From: Chitinophagaceae bacterium
Lineage (GTDB): Bacteria; Bacteroidota; Bacteroidia; Chitinophagales; Chitinophagaceae
Assembly: GCA_947461645.1 (NCBI GenBank)
Contig: CANHMN010000011.1
Coordinates: 1 to 17,194 of the forward strand
DNA: 17,194 nucleotides
Direction: 5' to 3'
This document shows, piece by piece, positions 1 to 6,769 of the stretch (position 1 is its first letter; every line of letters starts with the position of its first letter). A program made the translations under genes and the position numbers. The notes under the pieces are model-generated. The model made no database searches, was not told the origin of the DNA, and saw only the letters and a list, made by a program, of their open reading frames with translations.

Positions 1-261
1 ACCAAATGCGGAGGAATTACACCCGCTAGAAGAATGATTGCAGAAGCAAAGTCTCTGAATCTTCAAGTGATGCTGGGCTGTATGAACGAATCTGCAGTTG
101 GCACAGCTGCCATAGCACAACTGGCACCTTTGGTACATTATGTGGATATGGATGGTACGTTGCTGCAAACATCATCTGTTGCCGAAGGTGTTGAAATTCA
201 CGATGGAAAATACCTCTACAACAATTTACCTGGATTGGGAATTGCATCAGTTTTGATGTAA
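1..261 (+). CDS. Dipeptide epimerase (enolase superfamily), C-terminal fragment
   Basis: The reading frame is open from base 1 to a TAA at 259-261, so only about the last 86 residues are present and the start lies upstream of the window. The fragment shows a KCGGI strand, then MLGCMNES, then VDMDG. This order matches the end of the (beta/alpha)8 barrel of L-Ala-D/L-Glu epimerases and related dipeptide epimerases of the muconate-lactonising subgroup, where the Asp-x-Asp motif near the C-terminus binds the amino group of the dipeptide. In the family the enzyme interconverts L-Ala-D-Glu and L-Ala-L-Glu, releasing murein peptide for reuse as nutrient. The catalytic lysines and the metal-binding carboxylates lie outside the window, so substrate specificity cannot be judged. 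Other enolase-superfamily racemases are the main alternative. Confidence 0.82.
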   Translation, partial: TKCGGITPARRMIAEAKSLNLQVMLGCMNESAVGTAAIAQLAPLVHYVDMDGTLLQTSSVAEGVEIHDGKYLYNNLPGLGIASVLM

Positions 262-266
262 ATAAA

Positions 267-292
267 AAAGCCATTGATTGCTCAATGGCTTT
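267..292. terminator. Bidirectional rho-independent terminator
   Basis: A perfect 11-bp inverted repeat, AAAGCCATTGA (267-277) and TCAATGGCTTT (282-292), encloses a 4-base loop. On the minus strand the stem is followed by a run of T (complement of 264-269). On the plus strand it ends in TTT. It lies between the plus-strand epimerase gene (stop at 261) and the minus-strand peptidase gene (stop at 313), so it can end both transcripts. Confidence 0.8.
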
Positions 293-312
293 AGATGTAT
301 CTCAAAGGTATA

Positions 313-2340
313 TTACCATATTTTTACCCTTAAACTATCAGTCCTAAACATTGGTGTTCCCGGTTTGATGTTAAAGGTGCTGTAGAATTCATCAACATCA
401 GCAAAAGGCCCATTAACCCTATATTTTGCAGGAGAATGCACATCGGTCAACAACCTGTTTTTCAACTGCTCTTCACGCATGTGACCAAGCCAACCCAATG
501 CATAGCCAAGAAAATATCTTTTCATCGGAGATAAGCCTGCGATGTCTTTGTTTTCCTTGTATTGTTGTGTTTTCTTAAATGCCTCCATACCCAATAAAAT
601 ACCACCTAAATCTGCAATGTTTTCACCAAGTGTAGCTTTCCCATTGATGTGGTATCCTTTTACAGGTTCAAATTCGTTGAATTGATTGACCATTACATCA
701 GCTCTTTTTTGAAAGGCCTCTTCATCAGATTTTGTCCACCAGCTGAATAGGTTTCCCTTTTCATCAAACTGTCTTCCTTGATCGTCAAAACCATGTGTAA
801 TTTCATGGCCAATGGTGCTTGCGCCACCATATCCATAAACTACAGCATCATCAACTTCTTCATCTCTGTAACCCGGTATGGTGAAAATTCCGGCGGGAAG
901 CACAATTTCATTGTTGCTTGGATTGTAGTACGCATTGTAGGTTTGTGGATACATTTCCCATTCATCTCTGTTTACAGGTTTGCCCAATTTGTTGTACTCA
1001 TATTCATGCCACCATTGTCTTGAGTTCATGTAGTTCTTAACAAGACTTTCCCTGCCGATATTCATTGATGAAAAATCTTTCCATTTGTCAGGGTAGCCTA
1101 CTTTGCTTTTGATAGAAGCTAATTTCGTGTATGCTTTTTGTTTAGTACTGTCACTCATCCAGGTCAACTTCCCGATTCTTTCCTTGAGTGCTTCTTTAAT
1201 GGCGTCTACCATTACGGTATATCTCTTTTTAGCTGTTTCATTGAAAAACTCTTTAACATACAATTGTCCGAGCATTTCTCCCATGGCATCTTCTTCCAGC
1301 TGTATCATTCTTTTCCATCTTGGTTTTCTTTGCTTTGCACCACTGAACAATTTGTTGAAGTTGAAGGCTTCCACGCCATAAGCATCAGGAAGTACAGCGG
1401 CATAATCACTTATCAGATTGAATTTTACATAGGCTTTCCAATCATCCATTGGTATGCTTTTGAGCAATGTATTCAAAGTTGTGAAAAATTCCGGCTGACC
1501 AACTATGACTGAATCAACAGAGCGTACTCCAATTTCTGGCAAATAGCTTTTCCAACTGATGTTTGCTGACAACTTATCTAAATCTGCAATAGACATCTTA
1601 TTGTAGTTTTTGTAAGGGTCTCTGAGGTCTTCAATTTTTCTTGAAGCCGATGCAAGTTTAGTTTCCAGTTGAAGAATGTTTTTGGCTGATTGTAAGGCTT
1701 TATTGGCTGACTCACCTGACATGCTTAGTATCTTGGTGATGTATTCCACATATTTATTTCTGATGTCGATGGTTGTGGAATCTGTCTTGAAATAATATTC
1801 TCTCTCTGGTAATCCTAATCCTCCCTGATACAATTGATAAGCTATTAAATCACTGTTTTTGGCATCCTGACCAACATAGTCGCTGAACAAAGTAGAAGAG
1901 CCAATCTTTTTAAGATAAGCCACTGTATTCAATAAGTTTTGTTGGTCGTTTATAGCAGCTATTTTGTCAAGCAAAGGTTTTATCGGGGTTAAACCTTCTT
2001 TTTCAATTTTTTGTGTATCCATCGCCATTTTCCAGAAATCCCCAATCTTTTGGTCATTGCTTCCTGCCGTTGCGTCTGTAGAAGTTGCTTTTTCACTGAT
2101 TTCTCTCAGGCGTTTTTGGTTTTCTTCAATCACCAAATTCGCTATTCCCCAGGCAGATTGCTCTCCTGGTATTGGATTATTTTTGATCCAGCCTCCGTTG
2201 GCATAGTCAAAAAAATCATTTGCAGGGTTCACCGTAGTATCCAAGTTTACAGCTACCACATCTGGCTTACTTATTTTTTCTTTTTCATTGCAGGCATTCA
2301 GCAGCAAGAGGGCAGCAAATGCCGTAATTATTTTGTTCAT
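313..2340 (-). CDS. M13 family zinc metallopeptidase, lipoprotein (PepO/neprilysin-like)
   Basis: The protein has 675 residues, a normal length for M13 endopeptidases. Zinc and catalytic motifs are intact: HEITHGFDD, with H512 as the first zinc ligand (HExxH), and GENIADLGG at about 572-580, where E573 is the third ligand (ExxxD). NAYYNPSNNEIVLPAGI upstream matches the substrate-binding NAYY and AGILQ-type region. The protein ends in a Trp, as M13 enzymes usually do. The N-terminus is a lipoprotein signal peptide with lipobox LLNAC, so Cys17 should be lipidated and the enzyme anchored in the envelope. Whether it faces the periplasm or the surface cannot be read here. Family members cut oligopeptides. 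A possible -7 box one mismatch from TAnnTTTG lies at 2356-2363 on this strand. The gene stands alone and ends at the shared terminator at 267-292. Confidence 0.95.
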   Translation of the reverse strand: MNKIITAFAALLLLNACNEKEKISKPDVVAVNLDTTVNPANDFFDYANGGWIKNNPIPGEQSAWGIANLVIEENQKRLREISEKATSTDATAGSNDQKIGDFWKMAMDTQKIEKEGLTPIKPLLDKIAAINDQQNLLNTVAYLKKIGSSTLFSDYVGQDAKNSDLIAYQLYQGGLGLPEREYYFKTDSTTIDIRNKYVEYITKILSMSGESANKALQSAKNILQLETKLASASRKIEDLRDPYKNYNKMSIADLDKLSANISWKSYLPEIGVRSVDSVIVGQPEFFTTLNTLLKSIPMDDWKAYVKFNLISDYAAVLPDAYGVEAFNFNKLFSGAKQRKPRWKRMIQLEEDAMGEMLGQLYVKEFFNETAKKRYTVMVDAIKEALKERIGKLTWMSDSTKQKAYTKLASIKSKVGYPDKWKDFSSMNIGRESLVKNYMNSRQWWHEYEYNKLGKPVNRDEWEMYPQTYNAYYNPSNNEIVLPAGIFTIPGYRDEEVDDAVVYGYGGASTIGHEITHGFDDQGRQFDEKGNLFSWWTKSDEEAFQKRADVMVNQFNEFEPVKGYHINGKATLGENIADLGGILLGMEAFKKTQQYKENKDIAGLSPMKRYFLGYALGWLGHMREEQLKNRLLTDVHSPAKYRVNGPFADVDEFYSTFNIKPGTPMFRTDSLRVKIW

Positions 2341-2401
2341 ATTTTTTTATTTTGATAAAATTAATAAATAGGTATGGGTGTAAAAAATAATTTAAGGTTT
2401 G

Positions 2402-2437
2402 CGCATAATAAAGCTATTTGTGCGATTTTCGCATAAT
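2402..2437 (+). repeat. Short CGCATAAT repeats and hairpin at the trmH start
   Basis: CGCATAAT occurs at 2402-2409 and again at 2430-2437, running into the trmH ATG. Between them TGCGA (2421-2425) and TCGCA (2429-2433) form a 5-bp hairpin ending just before the start codon. The same TGCG can alternatively pair with the CGCA at 2402-2405. The arrangement could be a protein-binding palindrome or a start-site hairpin, or it could be chance. Confidence 0.3.
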
Positions 2438-3026
2438 GACACCTGAAAGATCAGACAGATTGAACGCAGTACTGAGCAAAAGACAATTGAACCTAACAGT
2501 TGTTTTGGAGAACGTTGCAGATCCTCACAATATTTCTGCAGTTATGCGTACCTGTGATGCCGTTGGTATTCAGGAAATTTATATCCTCAATACCATTATT
2601 CCACGACACAAGAAATGGGGTTCCAAAAGCAGTTCCAGCGCTTCAAAATGGTTAACTATTCATCAGTTTACAGATGTTACAGAATGTTTCACCGCCTTGC
2701 GTAAACGGTATAAAAAAATTTATACTACTCACCTTAGTACAGACGCATCAGACTTGTATGATTTAGATTTGACAGAGGATGTGGCTTTGGTGTTTGGCAA
2801 TGAGCACAGTGGAGTGAGTGATGCATTGATTGGTATGGCAGATGGTAATTTTATTATTCCTCAAGTGGGTATCATCAAATCACTGAATATTTCAGTGGCC
2901 TGTGCTGTTAGTGTTTATGAAGCATTCAGGCAAAAAAGAGTTGCAGGCCATTATGATTCTCCTCAAATTAAAGGCAATGACCTTCTTCAATTAAAAGAAA
3001 TTTGGGGATTTCAGGAAGAAGAATAA
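2436..3026 (+). CDS. trmH: tRNA 2'-O-methyltransferase, TrmH/SpoU family
   Basis: This SPOUT methyltransferase carries the three SpoU motifs. NISAVMRTCDAVG at about residues 32-44 holds N32 and R38, the latter equivalent to the catalytic Arg of TrmH. VFGNEHSGVS is the S-adenosylmethionine-binding loop, and SLNISVACAVSVYEA is the C-terminal part of the trefoil knot. The N-terminus is short, with no L30e-like RNA-binding domain, and resembles E. coli TrmH, which methylates G18 in the D-loop of tRNA. Among SpoU proteins the exact nucleotide is the least certain part. An in-frame TTG at 2418 would add six residues, but the ATG at 2436 gives a start (MTPERSDRL) that fits the family. aat follows after 9 bases and is probably co-transcribed. 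Confidence 0.85.
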   Translation: MTPERSDRLNAVLSKRQLNLTVVLENVADPHNISAVMRTCDAVGIQEIYILNTIIPRHKKWGSKSSSSASKWLTIHQFTDVTECFTALRKRYKKIYTTHLSTDASDLYDLDLTEDVALVFGNEHSGVSDALIGMADGNFIIPQVGIIKSLNISVACAVSVYEAFRQKRVAGHYDSPQIKGNDLLQLKEIWGFQEEE

Positions 3027-3035
3027 TTTTTTCAA

Positions 3036-3683
3036 ATGCATTTGTTGAACAATGAAATATCTTTTCCGGATCCGTCAACAGCCGATGCTGATGGGTTGGT
3101 AGCAATTGGCGGCGACTTGTCTGTTGAACGACTGCTCTTAGCGTATAAAATGGGTATTTTTCCCTGGTACAATGAAGATGAGCCGATATTGTGGTGGAGT
3201 CCGGACCCAAGATGTGTGCTTTTTCCTGATAAATTAAAAATCAGTAAAAGCATGAAGCCAGTTATCAACAAAGGGGAGTTTCGCTTTACCATGAATAGGG
3301 TATTTAAAGAGGTGGTTACGCTTTGTAAAACCATCAACCGAAAAGATGAACAAGGTACCTGGATCAACTCCGATATTGTTGAAGCATATATTCAATTGCA
3401 TGAAAAGGGTTTTGCGTTAAGCGCTGAGACCTGGTTTGAGGGAAAATTAGTAGGTGGTTTGTATGGCGTAATTATCGGAAAGGTATTTTATGGAGAAAGC
3501 ATGTTTTCTGTAATGCCCAATGCCAGTAAGTTCGCCTTTATTCAATTGGTACAAAAACTTAAAAAGGAGGGGTTGCAACTTATCGATTGCCAAATCAAAA
3601 GTGAACACCTCATGAGCTTGGGTGCTGAACTTCTTTCAAGAAAAACGTTCAATGACTTACTTAGTCAATGTAACCAAGCCTAA
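3036..3683 (+). CDS. aat: Leucyl/phenylalanyl-tRNA--protein transferase
   Basis: Aat moves Leu or Phe from charged tRNA to the N-terminus of proteins that begin with Arg or Lys, creating an N-degron for ClpS-ClpAP. At 215 residues it has the normal bacterial length. The family landmarks are in order: FPDPSTADADGLVAIGGDLS near the N-terminus, GIFPWY, WWSPDPR, GTWIN, GGLYGV, VFYGESMFS followed by NASK, then LIDCQ and SLGAE near the end. This matches the GNAT-like fold of the family with no key segment missing. The gene follows trmH by 9 bases. Its stop codon is one base from the stop of the opposing membrane-protein gene, leaving no room for a separate terminator. Confidence 0.96.
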   Translation: MHLLNNEISFPDPSTADADGLVAIGGDLSVERLLLAYKMGIFPWYNEDEPILWWSPDPRCVLFPDKLKISKSMKPVINKGEFRFTMNRVFKEVVTLCKTINRKDEQGTWINSDIVEAYIQLHEKGFALSAETWFEGKLVGGLYGVIIGKVFYGESMFSVMPNASKFAFIQLVQKLKKEGLQLIDCQIKSEHLMSLGAELLSRKTFNDLLSQCNQA

Positions 3684-3684
3684 A

Positions 3685-4233
3685 TTAATTGGCAATAGAT
3701 TTGCGAGACTTGGCTATGCTTACCAAATGGTAGCTGCCAAACAATACAGTGGAGAAAAATAAATCAGTAAAAATTCCATTTCTAACAAAAGGTATGCCTG
3801 CAGCTAAGCAGTTTGACCAGCCTTGTATTCCAGTGCCGTAGAAACCTGAATAGTCAAAGAGAAAGCAACTGGTGTTGCTCAATACAAAAAACAACAAAGA
3901 AGACATTACCGAGAAAAAACCAATGTTCCAAACAGATGGTTTTTGCATGCCGAATCCCAAAACGGTAACCAGCAATAAAGAAAGGTAGTTGCCAATTTGC
4001 CCCATACCATAAAAGCCGGGGGCAATGTTCAAAACCTCCAACATCACATCGGAAACAAACATCGCTAACAAAGGCATTGCAAACGAGAATTTCCTGTCTT
4101 TGATAACAGCACCACTAAAAAAGGCAATGGCAATTATCGGATTAAAACTTAGTGGAAAGGTTATTACTTTTAGTGTTGCTGCGAAAAAAACAAGCAATCC
4201 TGCAATTATGAAGTTCGTCTTTAGCTGACTCAT
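3685..4233 (-). CDS. DUF6580-like integral membrane protein
   Basis: The protein has 182 residues and about five hydrophobic segments, roughly at 8-25, 30-42, 50-66, 82-95 and 103-118, with another near 150-172. The N-terminal pattern, FNPIIAIAFFSGAVIKDRKF followed by PLLAMFVSDV, resembles the DUF6580 family of small membrane proteins. These look like the substrate-binding (S) components of vitamin or metal uptake systems, but no substrate has been assigned. I infer a possible transport role and cannot name a ligand. No energising ATPase gene is adjacent. The start ATG lies 17 bases after a TATTTTTG box. The 3' end meets aat with a single base between stop codons. Confidence 0.65.
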   Translation of the reverse strand: MSQLKTNFIIAGLLVFFAATLKVITFPLSFNPIIAIAFFSGAVIKDRKFSFAMPLLAMFVSDVMLEVLNIAPGFYGMGQIGNYLSLLLVTVLGFGMQKPSVWNIGFFSVMSSLLFFVLSNTSCFLFDYSGFYGTGIQGWSNCLAAGIPFVRNGIFTDLFFSTVLFGSYHLVSIAKSRKSIAN

Positions 4234-4250
4234 GTATGATTAGGTTTATG

Positions 4251-4258
4251 CAAAAATA
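4251..4258 (-). promoter_or_regulatory. -7 box for the DUF6580 gene
   Basis: The minus strand reads TATTTTTG, an exact match to the Bacteroidota TAnnTTTG element. Transcription would begin near 4246 and give a leader of only about a dozen bases. No TTG lies at the usual 19-base distance upstream. Confidence 0.5.
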
Positions 4259-4339
4259 GGTAAAATAGCTGCGTTTTTTCATTACCATTCAACGCTTTTT
4301 TCCTCATGTTGTGAATATGTGGTTTTGTTACCTTGTCCT

Positions 4340-4702
4340 ATGGCAAAACATAACCACATAGGAGAAAAAGGGGAGCGGTTGGCAGTTGATTATTTTCAAC
4401 AAAAAGGCTATCAAATCTTGCACAAAAACTGGAGAAAGGGTAGAAATGAAATTGATATTATCGCACGCTGGTCAGATTCCTTACATTTTATAGAGGTGAA
4501 AACCCGAACATTTGCCGGCAATATTCCTCCGGAACATGCAGTGAACAAGAAAAAATTACAAGGATTGATGAAGGCTGCCGCCGCATTTTTGATAGAGAAT
4601 CTTAAAGATAACAGTTCCATACAGTTTGATGTGTTGTCTATTACCTTACTCCCCAAAATTGAAATTTTGCTAATCGAGGATGTTTACCTTTATCCAATAT
4701 GA
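4340..4702 (+). CDS. yraN: YraN family (UPF0102) nuclease-fold protein
   Basis: YraN/UPF0102 proteins have a restriction-endonuclease-like fold and have been linked to DNA processing, but their cellular role is not settled. The 120-residue product has the family pattern in order. GEKGERLAVDYF near residues 8-19 contributes the first Glu. NEIDIIA carries the catalytic-type Glu and Asp, and FIEVKTR carries the E-x-K. Together these form the PD-(D/E)xK-like site. A GTG at 4319 is in frame, but the extra residues MVLLPCP have no counterpart, and the ATG at 4340 gives MAKHNHIGEKGE, which is the family start. The stop is 4 bases from the stop of the opposing yggS. Confidence 0.9.
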   Translation: MAKHNHIGEKGERLAVDYFQQKGYQILHKNWRKGRNEIDIIARWSDSLHFIEVKTRTFAGNIPPEHAVNKKKLQGLMKAAAAFLIENLKDNSSIQFDVLSITLLPKIEILLIEDVYLYPI

Positions 4703-4706
4703 AACA

Positions 4707-5381
4707 TCAACCCCTTGATCCGAACAATTTACTGCCAATTCTTACCATATTGCTTCCGGCTTGAATAGCAGTAGGATAATCATTGCTCATACCCATACTA
4801 AGAACAGTAAAATCAAGGTTAGGGCTTTTTATGCTTTTGATTTTGTCAAATAGCAAGCGAAGTGATTTGAATTCATTCGATACCTCATTGATGTTGTCTG
4901 TAAAACTTGCCATCCCCATCAACCCACAAATTCGAATGTTTTCAAGTGTGGAAGTAGGATTTGCAATATCATAAATCAAATCCATGAGTTCATCTTCATC
5001 AAAACCGAATTTGGATTCTTCTTCTGCAATGTGTACCTGTAGAAGACAGTTGATGATTCGGTTGTTTTTCTTTCCTTCTTTATTGATTTCTACCAAAAGC
5101 TTCTTGCTGTCAATTCCATGAATGAGATGAACAAAGGGTGCGATGTATTTTACTTTGTTGGACTGCAAATGACCTATAAAATGCCACCTGATATCTTTGG
5201 GCAATTTGACTTGTTTGTCAGTTAGCTCCTGCACATAATTTTCTCCAAAATCCCTTACGCCTTCCCGATAGGCTTCCATCAAATCTTCAATGGGCTTGGT
5301 TTTAGATACAGCAACCAATGTTACTTTGACAGCACTCCATTCCTTAAGGAGCTCTTTATAAACTTCGGATTGAAAGGCCAT
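4707..5381 (-). CDS. yggS: YggS/PLPBP family pyridoxal phosphate-binding protein
   Basis: The protein has 224 residues with a single alanine-racemase-like barrel domain. AVSKTK contains K27, the residue expected to hold pyridoxal 5'-phosphate. FGENYVQE, WHFIGHLQSNK, SMGMSNDYPTAI and MVRIGSKLFG follow in the usual order; the last two bind the cofactor phosphate. Family members have no confirmed catalytic activity. They buffer free PLP and affect amino-acid and keto-acid balance. The start ATG at 5379-5381 lies four bases after a perfect TACCTTTG box, so the mRNA may be nearly leaderless. The gene shares no operon partner here; its 3' end faces yraN across 4 bases. Confidence 0.95.
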   Translation of the reverse strand: MAFQSEVYKELLKEWSAVKVTLVAVSKTKPIEDLMEAYREGVRDFGENYVQELTDKQVKLPKDIRWHFIGHLQSNKVKYIAPFVHLIHGIDSKKLLVEINKEGKKNNRIINCLLQVHIAEEESKFGFDEDELMDLIYDIANPTSTLENIRICGLMGMASFTDNINEVSNEFKSLRLLFDKIKSIKSPNLDFTVLSMGMSNDYPTAIQAGSNMVRIGSKLFGSRG

Positions 5382-5385
5382 GATG

Positions 5386-5393
5386 CAAAGGTA
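5386..5393 (-). promoter_or_regulatory. -7 box for yggS
   Basis: The minus strand reads TACCTTTG, matching TAnnTTTG exactly, followed by CATC and the ATG. The predicted transcription start falls at or next to the start codon. The first T of the box is also the last T of the preceding terminator tract. No TTG is visible 19 bases upstream. Confidence 0.65.
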
Positions 5394-5428
5394 AAAAAAA
5401 AGTCCATGACCTTTTGGGAATCATGGAC
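5393..5428 (-). terminator. Rho-independent terminator after the acyl-CoA dehydrogenase gene
   Basis: GTCCATGA (complement of 5421-5428) and TCATGGAC (complement of 5402-5409) form a perfect 8-bp stem around an 11-base loop. Nine T follow on the minus strand (complement of 5393-5401). It lies about 25 bases after the acyl-CoA dehydrogenase stop codon and is the strongest terminator in the window. Confidence 0.9.
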
Positions 5429-5451
5429 GATAAGAATGTATAATGGTAGTT

Positions 5452-6606
5452 TTATTTCAAAATAGTTCTGCTGATGACTATGCGTTGCACCTCGGAAGTA
5501 CCTTCGTATATCTGTGTAATTTTAGCATCACGCATCAATCGCTCTACATGGTATTCTTTCACGAAACCATAACCTCCATGTATTTGTACGGCCTCTGTTG
5601 CTGTCCACATGGCTGTTTCACTGCTAAATACTTTTGCCATGGAACTGCTTAATGTATAGTCAAGGTGACTGTCTTTTTCCCAGGCAGACTTCAAACAAAG
5701 CAACCTTGCTGCTTCAATTTTGGTAGCCATATCGGCCAGCTTGAACTGGATGATTTGGTGATTCATGATTTCGGTTCCAAATGCTTTTCTTTGCTTGCTG
5801 TAGGCCAATGCCAATTCGTAAGCTCCGCTTGCAATACCCAATGCCTGTGCAGCAATACCAATTCTGCCACCTGCAAGGGTTTTCATGGCAAACTTGAATC
5901 CAAATCCATCTACACCAATTCTATTCTCTTTTGGCACTTTTACATCATTGAATAATATAGTGTGAGTGTCGCTGCCACGAATGCCAAGTTTGTTTTCTTT
6001 AGCACCTACTGCAACACCAGGCCAGTTTTTTTCAACAATGAAAGCATTGATTCCTTTGCTTCCTTTTGATGGATCGGTTTGTGCTATTACCAAATAAACG
6101 CTAGCACTGTTTCCGTTTGTGATCCAATTTTTTGTTCCATTGAGCAAATAATAATCACCATTGTCTTCGGCAGTTGTTCTTTGGGAAGTAGCATCACTTC
6201 CAGCTTCGGGTTCACTCAACAAAAATGCACCAATGTACAATTCACCGTCTTTTTTACCCTGAGCAAGAGGTGTAAGGTATTTTTGTTTTTGTTCTTCTGA
6301 TCCATATTCCTGAAGACCGTAGCAAACCAAGCTGTTGTTCACACTCATACAAACACTCACACTGGCATCTACCTTGCTGATTTCTTCCATAGCCAAAACA
6401 TAACTGATGGTATCCATACCACTTCCGCCATACTCAGGTTTTACCATCATACCCATAAAACCAAGGTCGGCAAGTTTTTCAATTTGTTCTTTCGGAAACT
6501 GTTGTTTTTCGTCTCTTTCAATTACGCCGGGCAAGCACTCGTTTTGTGCAAAATCTCTTGCGGCCTGTTGAATCATCTTTTGTTCTTCTGATAATTGGAA
6601 TTCCAT
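5452..6606 (-). CDS. Short-chain acyl-CoA dehydrogenase
   Basis: This FAD flavoprotein oxidises acyl-CoA to trans-2-enoyl-CoA and passes electrons to ETF, whose subunits are encoded at 11334-13073. The 384 residues match the family length. The helical N-terminal domain contains PEYGGSGMD. The middle beta domain contains LSEPEAGSD and NGTKNWITNG, both typical FAD and substrate contacts. The C-terminal helical domain has the AFG segment, QIHGGYGF and QIYEGTSEVQR; the Glu of YEGTSE is the catalytic base position of the short-chain (butyryl-CoA) type. Chain-length preference cannot be fixed from sequence alone. A promoter with both elements lies just upstream, and a strong terminator lies downstream, so this is a single-gene unit. 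Confidence 0.95.
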   Translation of the reverse strand: MEFQLSEEQKMIQQAARDFAQNECLPGVIERDEKQQFPKEQIEKLADLGFMGMMVKPEYGGSGMDTISYVLAMEEISKVDASVSVCMSVNNSLVCYGLQEYGSEEQKQKYLTPLAQGKKDGELYIGAFLLSEPEAGSDATSQRTTAEDNGDYYLLNGTKNWITNGNSASVYLVIAQTDPSKGSKGINAFIVEKNWPGVAVGAKENKLGIRGSDTHTILFNDVKVPKENRIGVDGFGFKFAMKTLAGGRIGIAAQALGIASGAYELALAYSKQRKAFGTEIMNHQIIQFKLADMATKIEAARLLCLKSAWEKDSHLDYTLSSSMAKVFSSETAMWTATEAVQIHGGYGFVKEYHVERLMRDAKITQIYEGTSEVQRIVISRTILK

Positions 6607-6625
6607 ATAGCAATCTTATTTTGAG

Positions 6626-6655
6626 CAAAATTAATGCTTGACCCTACTTTCGCAA
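6626..6655 (-). promoter_or_regulatory. Promoter of the acyl-CoA dehydrogenase gene
   Basis: On the minus strand, TTG (complement of 6653-6655) is separated by exactly 19 bases from TAATTTTG (complement of 6626-6633). This fits the Bacteroidota -33/-7 pattern and spacing. Transcription would start near 6621, about 15 bases before the ATG. It is the most complete promoter seen here. Confidence 0.7.
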
Positions 6656-6761
6656 TATTTATATGGTAAAATATTCGGCATGATCCCTATTTGCTGAATT
6701 TATTGCTTCTCTTTTTGTCATTAATTTGTATTTTCAATGCTTATTCTTTCATTTCAATAAA

Positions 6762-6769
6762 TAATTTTG
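6762..6769 (+). promoter_or_regulatory. Possible -7 box overlapping the CDF gene start
   Basis: TAATTTTG matches the TAnnTTTG element, but its last three bases are the TTG taken as the start codon of the transporter. Either it is a chance match, or the real start lies downstream. No TTG occurs at the expected upstream spacing. Confidence 0.3.

Noticed and set aside
1138..1512. Long plus-strand open frame inside the M13 peptidase gene
   Set aside because: It is antisense to a complete, motif-bearing gene, is rich in Cys, Phe and His, and resembles no known protein.
4271..4301. GCGTT/AACGC repeat followed by T between the DUF6580 gene and yraN
   Set aside because: The stem is only 5 bp with a 15-base loop, and it lies between divergent genes where no terminator is needed.
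4319..4339. GTG start adding seven residues to YraN
   Set aside because: The extra residues have no family counterpart, and the ATG at 4340 gives the usual YraN N-terminus.
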